Assembly: GCF_000402035.1 (NCBI RefSeq)
Contig: NC_021294.1
Location: 496,001-560,000 of the forward strand
Reading direction: 5' to 3'
DNA length: 64,000 nucleotides
Source of the DNA: Caballeronia insecticola
Lineage (GTDB): Bacteria; Pseudomonadota; Gammaproteobacteria; Burkholderiales; Burkholderiaceae
The notes under the pieces are model-generated. The model worked only from the letters and a program-made list of their open reading frames with translations, was not told where the DNA came from and did no database searches. Shown in pieces: positions 25,421-34,269 of the stretch (within the stretch, counting starts at the first letter, position 1; each line of letters begins with the position of its first letter). Both the position numbers and the translations under genes were made by a program.

Positions 25421-26551
25421 CTATGCGCCGATCGCGAAGCCCGCGAGATACGCCGCCGTGTCGCCGCCGTCCCAGACGCGGCCGTCGCAAAAGGTGGCGG
25501 CGCGTTGTTCGCCCGGAACGGCGATGCCCGCCGCCTTTGCCGCTTCACGATAGAGCGCGGTCTGATTGACGCTCGCGGCGATGGCGGCGTCGTCGATATC
25601 GGTGTTCAGCATGCCCCAGCGTCGATATTGCGTGATGAACCACAGCCCGTCCGATGCGCGCGGATAGTTGACCGCGCCGCCGTCGAAAAAACGCACGGGA
25701 AGGGCGCGCGCGGCGCCGCCATCGGTTGTCGCGAGCCGTGCTTCGATCAGTTCGCGCGACACGCCGAGCAGCTCCTTCGACGCCAGCGCCCCGGCGATCT
25801 CCGTGCGATGCGCGGGCGCATCGAGCCATGCGCAGGCGTCGAGCAGCGTGCGGATGAGCGCGCGCGCCGTGTTCGGATAGAGCGCGGCGAAATCGCGCCG
25901 GCACGCCAGCACCTTTTCCGGATGATCCGGCCAGATTTCGCTCGTGTACGCGACCGTGCGCCCCGCGCCGCGCGCCTGCGCCACCGCGTGCCACGGCTCG
26001 CCCGCGCAAAAGCCGTCGAGCGCGCCTTCGACGAGCGCGTCGGCCATGCGCGGCGGCGGAATCACGACGCTCTGCACATCGCGCAGCGGATGCACGCCTT
26101 GCGCCGCGAGCCAGTAGTAGAGCCACATCGCGTGCGTGCCGGTCGGGAACGTTTGAGCCAGGACCGGGGGACGGCCGAGCGCACGCAGCGCCTGCTTAAC
26201 GCTCGCGCCTGCATCGATGGCATCGGCAAGCGGACGCGACAGCGTGATCGCCTGACCGTTGCGGTTGAGCACCATCAGCACGGCCATGTCCGCCTGCGGC
26301 CCGCCGATGCCCAGTTGCACGCCGTACACGAGCCCGTAGAGCGCGTGCGCCGCGTCGATTTCGCCGGAGAGCAGCTTGTCGCGCACGGCCGCCCACGACG
26401 GCTGGCGGCACAGTTCGATCGTGATGCCGTGCCGGGCGCCCAGATCGCGCAGTGCGGCGGCGGCGAGCGGCGCGGCATCGGAAAGCGCGACGAAGCCGAG
26501 CCGCAGATGCGTGCGTTCGGGCGCGGAGAATGTCGTGTCGGGCGAAGTCAT
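25421..26551 (-). CDS. nasS: NasS-type nitrate sensor (periplasmic-binding-protein fold, cytoplasmic)
   Basis: The 376-aa protein has the NrtA/SsuA-like binding-protein fold (LRLGFVALSDAAPL, DAAHALYGLVYGVQLGIGG, FPTGTHAMWLYYWLAAQG, DGFCAGEPWHAVA, SEIWPDHPEKVLACR) but no signal peptide, as expected for NasS. In the NasS-NasT system the sensor holds NasT inactive without nitrate or nitrite and releases it when the anion binds. Gene order cobA-nasT-nasS, with 22 bp between nasT and nasS, fits this pairing, as does the ANTAR-type leader upstream of narK. Confidence 0.9.
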   Translation of the reverse strand: MTSPDTTFSAPERTHLRLGFVALSDAAPLAAAALRDLGARHGITIELCRQPSWAAVRDKLLSGEIDAAHALYGLVYGVQLGIGGPQADMAVLMVLNRNGQAITLSRPLADAIDAGASVKQALRALGRPPVLAQTFPTGTHAMWLYYWLAAQGVHPLRDVQSVVIPPPRMADALVEGALDGFCAGEPWHAVAQARGAGRTVAYTSEIWPDHPEKVLACRRDFAALYPNTARALIRTLLDACAWLDAPAHRTEIAGALASKELLGVSRELIEARLATTDGGAARALPVRFFDGGAVNYPRASDGLWFITQYRRWGMLNTDIDDAAIAASVNQTALYREAAKAAGIAVPGEQRAATFCDGRVWDGGDTAAYLAGFAIGA

Positions 26552-26573
26552 ATCGGATTCTTGAATGCGTGCG

Positions 26574-27173
26574 TTAGCGCAGGAGATCGGCCATGGAGAG
26601 AAGCTGGCGCGCGATTTCCGCGACCTTGACGCCCTGATCCATTGCGCGTTTGCGCAGCGCCGCGTAGGCGTCGTTTTCGGACATGCCGCGCTTGTCCATC
26701 AGGAGGCGTTTCGCGCGGTCGATGACCTTGCGCTGTTCCAGCTCGTCTTCCACTTTGGCGAGGCGCTGGCGCAACTGTTCCTCGTGCGCGAAACGCGCGA
26801 GCGCGACTTCGATGATCGGTGCGAGCCGCGCGGGCGCGAGCCCTTCGACGGAATACGCCGTCACGCCCGCGCCGACCGCCGCGCGGATGAATTGCTGATC
26901 GGCGTCGGTGCTGAACATCAGCACGGGACGCGGCGCGGCCTTGTTCATCACGGCGAGCTGTTCGAGCGTATCGCGCGAAGGCGACTCGGTATCGATGATG
27001 ACGACATCGGGCTTCTGGCTCTCGACGGCCGCATGCAGCGCCGACGGCGCGGCCACCTCGGCGAGCATGTCGTAGCCCATGCGCGCGAGCTGCTCGCGCA
27101 GGTCGCCGATGGGCTTGGCGGTGTCGGTGACGAGCAGGACGCGCAGCATGCGGGAAGCGAAGGAAGCGGTCAT
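26574..27173 (-). CDS. nasT: NasT-type ANTAR transcription antiterminator
   Basis: This 199-aa protein has an N-terminal pseudo-receiver (about 9-125; LRVLLVTDTAKP, VVIIDTESPSRD) and a C-terminal ANTAR RNA-binding domain (about 135-190): RKVIDRAKRLLMDKRGMSENDAYAALRKRAMDQGVKVAEIA, the three-helix signature. NasT binds tandem hexaloop hairpins in nitrate-gene leaders and prevents terminator formation. A matching leader lies at 28564-28683, upstream of narK. An internal ATG at 27149 is an alternative start; neither has a clear ribosome-binding site. Confidence 0.92.
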   Translation of the reverse strand: MTASFASRMLRVLLVTDTAKPIGDLREQLARMGYDMLAEVAAPSALHAAVESQKPDVVIIDTESPSRDTLEQLAVMNKAAPRPVLMFSTDADQQFIRAAVGAGVTAYSVEGLAPARLAPIIEVALARFAHEEQLRQRLAKVEDELEQRKVIDRAKRLLMDKRGMSENDAYAALRKRAMDQGVKVAEIARQLLSMADLLR

Positions 27174-27236
27174 GCGAAGAACGGCGAGAGAGACGCTGAC
27201 GACTTTAACGCGCCGCTTGCCGTTTGAGAACCCGCT

Positions 27237-28004
27237 TCACGCCGCATGCGCGAGGCTCCGCGTATCGTCCGTGCGCGCGGCGAATTCGGCCGCTTCGCCG
27301 ATCGCCCCGCCGATGAGAATCACCGCAGGACTTCCGAGACCGGCGGCGAGCGCTTCGTCCGCGAGACGATCGAGTGTCGTAACGAGACGGCGTTCCTCGT
27401 GCGATCCCGCGTTCTGCACGACGGCGGCGGGCGTGTTCGCGGGCAACGCGTCGAGCAACGCCGCCGTGAGGCTCGCGATGCGGCTCATGCCCATATAGAT
27501 CGCGAGCGTGGTGCCGGTGGCGGCGAGCGCGGCCCAATCCGGCTGGCTGTGATCCTGCATGTGCGCGGTGACGAAGGTCACGCCCTGACAATGATCGCGA
27601 TGCGTGAGCGAGATGCCGAGTCCCGCCGCCGCCGCGAATCCCGACGACACCCCGTTCACGATATCGACCGGAATATGTGCTTCACGCAAAGCCGCGATCT
27701 CTTCGCCCGCGCGGCCGAACAGCAAGGCGTCGCCGCCCTTGACGCGCACCACGTGCAGCCCCTTCTTCGCGTAACGCTGCATCAGGCGCTGGATGAACGC
27801 CTGCGGCGTGGATTTGCAGCCGCCGCGCTTGCCGACGCGGATCACGCGCGCATGCTTAGCCAGCGTGACGATGTCGGCGTTGGCGAGATCGTCGACGAGG
27901 AGGACGTCGGCGGCGGCGAGCGCCTTCGCGGCGCGCAGGGTCAGCAAGTCCAGATCGCCGGGACCTGCGGAGAGTAGGGTGACTTTGCCTTGTACGGTGC
28001 TCAT
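27237..28004 (-). CDS. cobA: Uroporphyrinogen-III C-methyltransferase (siroheme branch)
   Basis: The ATG at 28004 follows AGGAAGCAACG and gives 255 aa; the open frame to 28349 runs over the regulatory region and is not used. Family motifs are intact: LLSAGPGDLDLLTLRA, VVRVKGGDALLFGRAGEE, GVSSGFAAAAGLGISLTHR, TTLAIYMG and an IGGAIG C-terminus. The enzyme uses SAM to make precorrin-2, the precursor of siroheme needed by NirB encoded across the spacer. It is the first gene of the minus-strand cobA-nasT-nasS set (63 bp to nasT). Confidence 0.93.
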   Translation of the reverse strand: MSTVQGKVTLLSAGPGDLDLLTLRAAKALAAADVLLVDDLANADIVTLAKHARVIRVGKRGGCKSTPQAFIQRLMQRYAKKGLHVVRVKGGDALLFGRAGEEIAALREAHIPVDIVNGVSSGFAAAAGLGISLTHRDHCQGVTFVTAHMQDHSQPDWAALAATGTTLAIYMGMSRIASLTAALLDALPANTPAAVVQNAGSHEERRLVTTLDRLADEALAAGLGSPAVILIGGAIGEAAEFAARTDDTRSLAHAA

Positions 28005-28397
28005 CGTTGCTTCCTGATTCGGCGTGGCGAGTGTGCGGAGTGCAGCGGCGCGGCGCAGTAAACGCAAAAAGCGTCCGCTCGTGTCGATGCACGAAAGGGA
28101 CGCCGTTGTCCTTGCATGGATAGTTCTCGTGCCACGAACGCCGTTGCCCGCAGCGCATTCAGCAATGCAATAAGCGGGCCATTCGCGTGCGCGCCGTCGT
28201 GTCTTGCTGCGTCGATGCTCACGGTGCTGCCAAAGGCACCGCGCTTGTGCGCGTCGCTTGACATCGCACCGCTTCGGCGCGGCTGTGCATCGCGCGAGTG
28301 AACGTAAGAAGCTCACGAAACGGTTAATCAGATTAACTGAATCGTACAAATAACTGCGTCACGAATATTCGATCCGCATCGCGCGAGGTCCGTGTGC

Positions 28398-28433
28398 GCA
28401 CGTCATCAGTGCTGCGTCGCACCATCGCTGTGC
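28398..28433 (+). promoter_or_regulatory. Tandem NtrC-like enhancer sites upstream of narK
   Basis: Two matches to the NtrC consensus (GCACC-N5-GGTGC): GCACG-TCATC-AGTGC at 28398-28412 (two mismatches) and GCACC-ATCGC-TGTGC at 28419-28433 (one mismatch). Their centres are 21 bp apart, two helical turns, and lie about 134 and 155 bp upstream of the predicted start. This is the usual layout for NtrC at sigma54 promoters. Binding is inferred. Confidence 0.6.
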
Positions 28434-28533
28434 CTGTCTGCATCGAAACACGACGCGAAGCGTGCGCGCGGAAGCGGTGCATGCGGCCCGCGAAGCCTTG
28501 TCCTGCGCCGCTCTCCGGCCGATGCGCCGCGCA

Positions 28534-28549
28534 TGGCATAGGCCTTGCC
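28534..28549 (+). promoter_or_regulatory. Sigma54 (-24/-12) promoter for the nitrate operon
   Basis: TGGCAT-AGGCC-TTGCC fits the consensus TGGCAC-N5-TTGCW with the GG and GC dinucleotides at the exact 12-bp offset. Counting 12 bp past the GC puts the transcript start near 28560, just before the first leader hairpin at 28564. NtrC-like sites stand upstream. Confidence 0.65.
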
Positions 28550-28563
28550 TTAAGCGTTGCCAT

Positions 28564-28581
28564 CGGATCAACGGCGATCCG
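28564..28581 (+). promoter_or_regulatory. ANTAR-target hairpin 1 in narK leader RNA
   Basis: CGGATC-AACGGC-GATCCG: a perfect 6-bp stem with a hexanucleotide loop having A at position 1 and G at position 4, the recognition features of ANTAR RNA targets. It begins about 4 nt after the predicted transcript start. Confidence 0.75.
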
Positions 28582-28613
28582 TCCTGAATACAGCGCCCGG
28601 CAGGTCGACGACA

Positions 28614-28643
28614 TGCGGGCATCGGACAACGGCGTCCCCCGCA
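28614..28643 (+). promoter_or_regulatory. ANTAR-target hairpin 2, overlapping the terminator arm
   Basis: GGAC-AACGGC-GTCC carries the same hexaloop as hairpin 1. An outer stem TGCGGG/CCCGCA (28614-28619 with 28638-28643) extends it across a 4-nt bulge. Its 3' side uses the bases that form the left arm of the terminator at 28631, so the two structures are mutually exclusive. This is the expected NasT switch. Confidence 0.75.
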
Positions 28644-28683
28644 TCGGCTAACCGGCTGCATGCGCGGGACGCCTTTCTTTTTT
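28631..28683 (+). terminator. Leader terminator controlled by NasT (predicted attenuator)
   Basis: Arms 28631-28643 and 28661-28673 pair at 12 of 13 positions, followed by TTTCTTTTTT. It ends 24 bp before the narK ATG, so without antitermination the nitrate operon would not be read. The left arm overlaps ANTAR hairpin 2. Confidence 0.88.
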
Positions 28684-28707
28684 GGCGATCACAGGAACGA
28701 CACAGCG

Positions 28708-30033
28708 ATGGACAAAGCCACCCGGATCGATCTTTTCAGCATGCGCACGGCGCCGATGCGCGCCTTCCATCTCACGTGGATGGCGTTCTTCGTGTGCTTC
28801 TTCGCGTGGTTCGCCTGCGCGCCGCTGATGCCGCTCATCAAGCGCGAATACGGACTTAGCGCGGATCAGGTCGCCAACATCAACATCGCGGCCGTGGCGG
28901 TGACGATTCTCGTGCGCCTCGTCGTCGGTCCGATGTGCGACCGCTTCGGCCCGCGCAAGGTGTATAGCGTGCTGCTGCTCGCGGGCGCGGTGCCCGTGCT
29001 CGGTGCGGCACTTTCCACGGGCTACGACAGCTTTCTGTGGTGCCGTCTCGCGATCGGTGCGATCGGCGCGAGCTTCGTCATCACGCAGTACCACACGTCG
29101 GTGATGTTCGCGCCGAACGTCGTCGGCACCGCGAACGCGACGACCGCTGGCTGGGGCAACGCGGGTGCGGGCGCGGCGCAGGCGATCGTGCCGCTGCTCG
29201 TCGCGGCGGCGATCGCACTCGGCGCGGGCGCTGCATCGGCATGGCGCATCGCGCTGATCGTGCCGGGCATCGCGATGCCGGTGATGGCGTACTTCTACTG
29301 GCGCTATACGCAGGACTGCCCGCAAGGCGATTTCTCGACGCTACGCCGCGCGGGCATCGCGATCGACGGCGGCAAGAAAGGCGGATGGCAGAGCTTCCTC
29401 GCCGCGTGCTCGAACTATCGCGTGTGGATGCTCTTCGTGACCTACGGCGCGTGCTTCGGCGTGGAAGTGTTCATCCACAATATGGCGGCGGTGTATTACG
29501 TCGATCGCTTTCAGTTCACGCTCGCTCAGGCAGGCATGGCGGCGGGCAGCTTCGGCCTGCTGGCGCTGTTCGCGCGCGCACTCGGCGGCTGGCTCTCGGA
29601 CAAGGCGGCCGCCCGCCGCGGCCTCGACATTCGCGCGACCTTGTTGTTCGCGCTGATCGCGGGCGAAGGCATCGGTCTGTATGCGTTCGCGCATGCGCCG
29701 AGCGCCGCGCTCGCCGTCATCTCGATGCTCGCATTCGGCCTCTTCACGCACATGGCGTGCGGCGCGACCTACGCGCTGGTTCCGTTCATCGATCGAAAGG
29801 CGCTCGGCGGCGTGGCGGGCGTGATCGGCGCGGGCGGCAATGTCGGCGCCGTCGCGGCGGGCTTCCTGATGAAAGGCTTAGGCAGCGCGCAAGCAACGTT
29901 GTCGATGCTCGGCGTGATCGTCGCGGGCACCGCGCTCTGCGCGCTCGCCGTGCGCTTCTCGCCGGAACACAAAGCGCGCGAAGCCGCGTTGCGCGAAAGC
30001 GCACTGGCCGTCAACAGCGGCATCGCCAACTAA
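28708..30033 (+). CDS. narK: Nitrate/nitrite transporter, NarK family (MFS)
   Basis: The ATG at 28708 gives 441 aa; the frame is open to 28660, inside the terminator. The protein has 12 hydrophobic segments and the nitrate signature of NarK proteins twice: AGWGNAGAGAAQ (TM5 region) and GAGGNVGAVAAGF (TM11 region), plus RLVVGPMCDRFGPRK between TM2 and TM3. It imports nitrate across the inner membrane. It is first in the operon narK-nirB-nirD-oxidoreductase-nasA, 29 bp before nirB. Confidence 0.93.
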   Translation: MDKATRIDLFSMRTAPMRAFHLTWMAFFVCFFAWFACAPLMPLIKREYGLSADQVANINIAAVAVTILVRLVVGPMCDRFGPRKVYSVLLLAGAVPVLGAALSTGYDSFLWCRLAIGAIGASFVITQYHTSVMFAPNVVGTANATTAGWGNAGAGAAQAIVPLLVAAAIALGAGAASAWRIALIVPGIAMPVMAYFYWRYTQDCPQGDFSTLRRAGIAIDGGKKGGWQSFLAACSNYRVWMLFVTYGACFGVEVFIHNMAAVYYVDRFQFTLAQAGMAAGSFGLLALFARALGGWLSDKAAARRGLDIRATLLFALIAGEGIGLYAFAHAPSAALAVISMLAFGLFTHMACGATYALVPFIDRKALGGVAGVIGAGGNVGAVAAGFLMKGLGSAQATLSMLGVIVAGTALCALAVRFSPEHKAREAALRESALAVNSGIAN

Positions 30034-30062
30034 GCATCTGAGAATTGAAAAGGGTCCCCGTC

Positions 30063-32603
30063 ATGAAAATCGTCGTCATCGGCCACGGCATGGTCGGCCA
30101 CAAGTTCCTCGAATGTCTCGCCGAGAGCGGCCACGACGCACTCGACGTGACCGTGCTCTGCGAAGAACCGCGCGCGGCCTACGATCGCGTGCATCTGACC
30201 GAGTTCTTTTCGGGCAAGTCGGCGGACGATCTCTCGCTCGTCCAGGAAGGCTTCTTCGAGCAGTCGGGCTATGTGCTCAAGCTCAATGCACGCGCGGTTG
30301 CGATCGATCGTGCGGCGCGCACCGTCACGGCATCAAACGGCGACGTGCTCGCTTACGACAAACTCGTGCTCGCGACCGGTTCGTATCCGTTCGTGCCGCC
30401 GGTCGAAGGACGCGATCGCGATGGCTGCTTCGTGTATCGCACGATCGAGGATCTCGAAGCGATGCAGGCATGCGGCGCGCGCTCGAAGACGGGCACGGTG
30501 GTCGGCGGCGGCTTGCTCGGTCTCGAAGCGGCAAAGGCGTTGCGCGACATGGGGCTTGAGACGCACGTGGTCGAATTCGCGCCGCGCCTGATGGCGGTGC
30601 AAGTCGATGAAGGCGGCGGCCGCATGCTGCGCGGCAAGATCGAAGAACTCGGCGTGACTGTGCATACCGGCAAGAACACGCTTGCGATCGTGGACGGTGC
30701 GGATGCGGCGAACCGCATGAACTTCGCCGACGACACGCATCTCGACACCGACATGATCGTGTTTTCCGCAGGCATCCGTCCGCGCGACGACATCGCGCGT
30801 GCAGCGGGTCTCGAGATCGGCGCACGCGGCGGCATCATGATCGACGACGCTTGCCGCACGAGCGATGCCGATATCTATGCGATCGGCGAATGCGCGCTGT
30901 GGCAAGGCCAGTTGTTCGGTCTTGTTGCGCCGGGTTATGACATGGCGCGCATCGTCGCGAAACAGATCGCCGGTATCGAAGCCGCGTTCGCGGGCGCGGA
31001 CATGAGCACCAAGCTCAAGCTGATGGGCGTGGACGTGGCGAGTATCGGCGATGCGCACGGCAAGACGCCGGGCAGCCGCACGTATCAATACAGCGACGAG
31101 CGCAAGCAGGTCTACAAGAAGCTTGTCGTATCCGATTGCGGCAAGTTTCTGCACGGCGCGGTGATGATCGGCGATGCGAGCGAATACGGCACGCTGTTGC
31201 AGATGATGCTCAACAAGATCGAGTTGCCCGACGCGCCCGAATTCCTGATCCTGCCTTCGAGCGATGGCCGGGCGAAGCCCGCACTCGGCGTCGAAGCGTT
31301 GCCCGATGCCGCGCAGATCTGCTCGTGCAACAACGTGAGCAAGGCCGAAATCTGCGCGGCGGTGTGCGCAGGCGCAACGAGCATCGGCGCGATCAAGTCA
31401 TCGTGCAAGGCGGGCGCGACGTGCGGCGGCTGCGTGCCGCTCGTGACACAAGTCATGAAGTCGGAGATGAAGCGGCAGGGCATGGCCGTCAACAATCATC
31501 TCTGCGAGCACTTCGCTTATTCGCGTCAGGAGCTGTATCACATCGCGCGCGTAGAAGGGCACCGCACGTTTGCATCGATGCTCGCGAAGCACGGCAAGGG
31601 ACGCGGCTGCGATATCTGCAAGCCTGTCGTCGCGAGCATTCTCGCTTCGTGCTGGAACGAGTTCGTGCTGAAGACGGAGCACGCGAGCCTGCAGGATTCG
31701 AACGACTACTACCTCGCCAACATTCAGCGCGACGGCACGTATTCCGTCGTGCCGCGCATGCCGGGCGGCGAAGTGACGCCCGATGGTCTGATCGCCGTTG
31801 GTCAGGTCGCGAAGAAGTACGGCCTCTATACGAAGATCACAGGCGGGCAACGCGTCGATATGTTCGGTGCGCGCGTCGAGCAGTTGCCGTTCATCTGGGA
31901 AGAGTTGATCGCCGCGGGCTTCGAGTCGGGCCATGCCTATGGCAAGGCGTTGCGCACGGTGAAGTCGTGCGTCGGTTCGACGTGGTGCCGCTATGGCGTC
32001 GGCGATTCGGTCGGCCTCGCGATCGAGCTTGAGAACCGCTACAAGGGTCTGCGCACACCGCACAAGATCAAGTTCGGCGTGTCGGGCTGCACGCGCGAAT
32101 GCGCCGAAGCGCAAGGCAAGGACATCGGCGTGATCGCGACTGAAAAGGGCTGGAATCTCTATGTCTGCGGCAACGGCGGCATGAAGCCGCGTCATGCGGA
32201 ATTGCTCGCGTCGGATCTCGATCACGCAACGCTCGTGCGTTATATCGATCGCTTCCTGATGTTCTACGTGCGGACGGCCGACCGTCTGCAACGCACGAGC
32301 GTCTGGCGCGACAACCTCGAAGGCGGTCTCGATTATCTGATCGATGTGGTGATCAACGACAAGCTCGACATTGCCGCCGAACTCGAATCGGAGATGCAGC
32401 TCGTGGTCGATACCTACGAAGACGAATGGAAGAAGGCCGTCACCGATCCGCAAACGCGCAAGCGCTTCCGCCACTTCGTGAACAGCGACGAGGGCGATGC
32501 GAACGTGACATTCGTCGAGGAGCGCGGCCAGATTCGTCCCGCGACGCCTGAAGAGCGCAAGTTGAAGCTCGCCGGGATTCCTGTTGTCATCGAAACCGTC
32601 TGA
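30063..32603 (+). CDS. nirB: NAD(P)H-dependent assimilatory nitrite reductase, large subunit
   Basis: The 846-aa protein starts at ATG 30063 after AAAGGG. Domains in order: FAD-binding (VVIGHGMVGHKF near the N-terminus), NAD-binding (VVGGGLLGLEAAKAL), a BFD-like [2Fe-2S] segment (Cys420, Cys422, then SSCKAGATCGGC), and the siroheme/[4Fe-4S] reductase half with cysteines in KSCVGSTWC (about 636-643) and SGCTRECAEA (about 675-680). It reduces nitrite to ammonium in the cytoplasm. Siroheme comes from the CobA branch encoded divergently. nirD follows after 25 bp. Confidence 0.96.
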   Translation: MKIVVIGHGMVGHKFLECLAESGHDALDVTVLCEEPRAAYDRVHLTEFFSGKSADDLSLVQEGFFEQSGYVLKLNARAVAIDRAARTVTASNGDVLAYDKLVLATGSYPFVPPVEGRDRDGCFVYRTIEDLEAMQACGARSKTGTVVGGGLLGLEAAKALRDMGLETHVVEFAPRLMAVQVDEGGGRMLRGKIEELGVTVHTGKNTLAIVDGADAANRMNFADDTHLDTDMIVFSAGIRPRDDIARAAGLEIGARGGIMIDDACRTSDADIYAIGECALWQGQLFGLVAPGYDMARIVAKQIAGIEAAFAGADMSTKLKLMGVDVASIGDAHGKTPGSRTYQYSDERKQVYKKLVVSDCGKFLHGAVMIGDASEYGTLLQMMLNKIELPDAPEFLILPSSDGRAKPALGVEALPDAAQICSCNNVSKAEICAAVCAGATSIGAIKSSCKAGATCGGCVPLVTQVMKSEMKRQGMAVNNHLCEHFAYSRQELYHIARVEGHRTFASMLAKHGKGRGCDICKPVVASILASCWNEFVLKTEHASLQDSNDYYLANIQRDGTYSVVPRMPGGEVTPDGLIAVGQVAKKYGLYTKITGGQRVDMFGARVEQLPFIWEELIAAGFESGHAYGKALRTVKSCVGSTWCRYGVGDSVGLAIELENRYKGLRTPHKIKFGVSGCTRECAEAQGKDIGVIATEKGWNLYVCGNGGMKPRHAELLASDLDHATLVRYIDRFLMFYVRTADRLQRTSVWRDNLEGGLDYLIDVVINDKLDIAAELESEMQLVVDTYEDEWKKAVTDPQTRKRFRHFVNSDEGDANVTFVEERGQIRPATPEERKLKLAGIPVVIETV

Positions 32604-32628
32604 TTCATCGGCACTCAAGGAGATCATC

Positions 32629-32976
32629 ATGAACGACCGCATCGAACAGGACTGGACCGCCGTTTGCGAACTCGACGACATCGTGCCGGATACCGGCGTC
32701 TGCGCGCTCGTGAAGGGCACGCAGGTCGCGGTGTTCCATCTCGCCGGCGACGACGAAGCGAGCGTCTATGCAATCGACAACTACGATCCGCATTCGCAAG
32801 CAGCGGTGCTTTCGCGGGGCATCGTCGGCAGTCTCGGCGAGCGTGTCGTGGTTGCATCGCCTATCTACAAGCAGCACTTCGACTTGCGCACCGGCGAATG
32901 CCTCGAAGCGCCCGAGCTTTCCGTCAGCGCCTATCGCGTGAAAGTGGCGGGCGGCAAGGTGTGGATCGCCGCATGA
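32629..32976 (+). CDS. nirD: Nitrite reductase small subunit
   Basis: The ATG at 32629 follows AAGGAG; 115 aa. The fold is Rieske-like (VCELDDIVPDTGVCALVKG, VYAIDNYDPHSQAAVLSRGIVG, VVASPIYKQHFDLRTGEC), but the Cys-His cluster ligands are replaced (YDPHS and SPIYKQ), as in E. coli NirD. It is a structural subunit of the NirBD nitrite reductase rather than an iron-sulfur protein. The stop overlaps the next start (ATGA). Confidence 0.94.
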   Translation: MNDRIEQDWTAVCELDDIVPDTGVCALVKGTQVAVFHLAGDDEASVYAIDNYDPHSQAAVLSRGIVGSLGERVVVASPIYKQHFDLRTGECLEAPELSVSAYRVKVAGGKVWIAA

Positions 32977-34244
32977 AAACCGAATATGCGGTTGCGGGTC
33001 TCGCCTCGCTGAATGAAGCGAAAGCGCGTCAGCGTCTGGTCGTCATCGGCAACGGCATGGCGGGCATGCGCACGGTCGAGGAACTGCTGAAGATCGCGCC
33101 CGAGCTTTACGACATTACCGTGTTCGGCGCGGAGCCGTACGGCAACTACAACCGTATCCTGCTCTCGCCGGTGCTCGCGGGAGAGAAGAGCGTCGACGAC
33201 ATCATTCTCAACACGCGCGATTGGTACGACGCCAACGGCATCACGCTGCATGCGGGCGATGCCGTGACTGCGATCGATCGCGCGAAGCGTATCGTGCGCT
33301 CGCAAAAGGGCGTCGAGGTGCGCTATGACCGTCTGTTGATCGCGACCGGCTCGAAGCCGTTCATCATTCCGGTGCCGGGTTGCGATCTTCCCGGCGTGAT
33401 CGCGTTTCGCGACATCCAGGACGTCGAGATCATGCTCGATGCCGCACGCGATCATCGTCATGCGGTGATCATCGGCGGCGGACTGCTTGGGCTGGAGGCG
33501 GCCAACGGCTTGCAGCGGCAGGGCATGTCGGTGACGGTGGTGCATGCGAGCGAAAGCCTGATGGATCGTCAACTCGATGCCAGCGCGTCGGCTTTGCTCA
33601 AGCGTTCGCTCGAAGCGATTGGTCTTCGTTTTGCGATGGCCGCGCAGACGAGCGCGATCATCGGCGACGACCGCGTGCGTGCGGTGCGCTTCGCCGATGG
33701 CACGCAGATCGACGCGGACCTCGTCGTGATGACGGCGGGCGTGCGGCCGAACATCGCGCTGGCTCAGGCGTCGGGTTTGCATTGCGAGCGCGCGATCGTC
33801 GTCGACGACACGCTGCAGACCTTCGATCCGCGCGTCTATGCGGTGGGCGAATGCGTGCAGCATCGTTCGGCGACATTCGGTCTTGTCGCGCCGATCTGGG
33901 ATCAGGCGCGCGTGGCGGGCGCGCATCTCGCGGGCGCGGGGCATCGCCGCTACGTGCAGCGCGCGACCGCGACCAAGCTCAAGGTAACGGGCGTGGACCT
34001 CTATTCCGCAGGCGATTTCATCGGCGATGACGACAGCGAGGACCTCGTGCTGCGCGATCCTCGCCGCGGCGTCTACAAGCGTCTCGTGCTGCAAGCGGGC
34101 CGCGTGATCGGCGCGGTGCTTTACGGCGACGTGAAGGACGGCGGCTGGTACTTCGACCTTATCCAGAACCGCACCGACGTCGCGCATCTGCGCAACAGGC
34201 TTCTCTTCGGCCGCGCGCTGTGCGAAGCGAACGGATCAGCATGA
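32973..34244 (+). CDS. FAD/NAD(P)-dependent oxidoreductase of nitrate assimilation
   Basis: The ATG overlaps the nirD stop by 4 bp; 423 aa. It has an FAD Rossmann motif (VVIGNGMAGMRTVEEL), the LLIATGSKPF segment, an NAD-binding motif (VIIGGGLLGLEAANGL), the second FAD motif (VYAVGECVQH) and a reductase C-terminal dimerisation domain. It resembles the N-terminal half of NirB and NasB-type electron-transfer proteins. Position between nirD and nasA suggests it passes NAD(P)H electrons to the nitrate reductase. The open frame to 32664 overlaps nirD and is a shadow. Confidence 0.88.
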   Translation: MKTEYAVAGLASLNEAKARQRLVVIGNGMAGMRTVEELLKIAPELYDITVFGAEPYGNYNRILLSPVLAGEKSVDDIILNTRDWYDANGITLHAGDAVTAIDRAKRIVRSQKGVEVRYDRLLIATGSKPFIIPVPGCDLPGVIAFRDIQDVEIMLDAARDHRHAVIIGGGLLGLEAANGLQRQGMSVTVVHASESLMDRQLDASASALLKRSLEAIGLRFAMAAQTSAIIGDDRVRAVRFADGTQIDADLVVMTAGVRPNIALAQASGLHCERAIVVDDTLQTFDPRVYAVGECVQHRSATFGLVAPIWDQARVAGAHLAGAGHRRYVQRATATKLKVTGVDLYSAGDFIGDDDSEDLVLRDPRRGVYKRLVLQAGRVIGAVLYGDVKDGGWYFDLIQNRTDVAHLRNRLLFGRALCEANGSA

Positions 34245-34269
34245 AGCATCAGCAAGAGAGACTTCGAAC

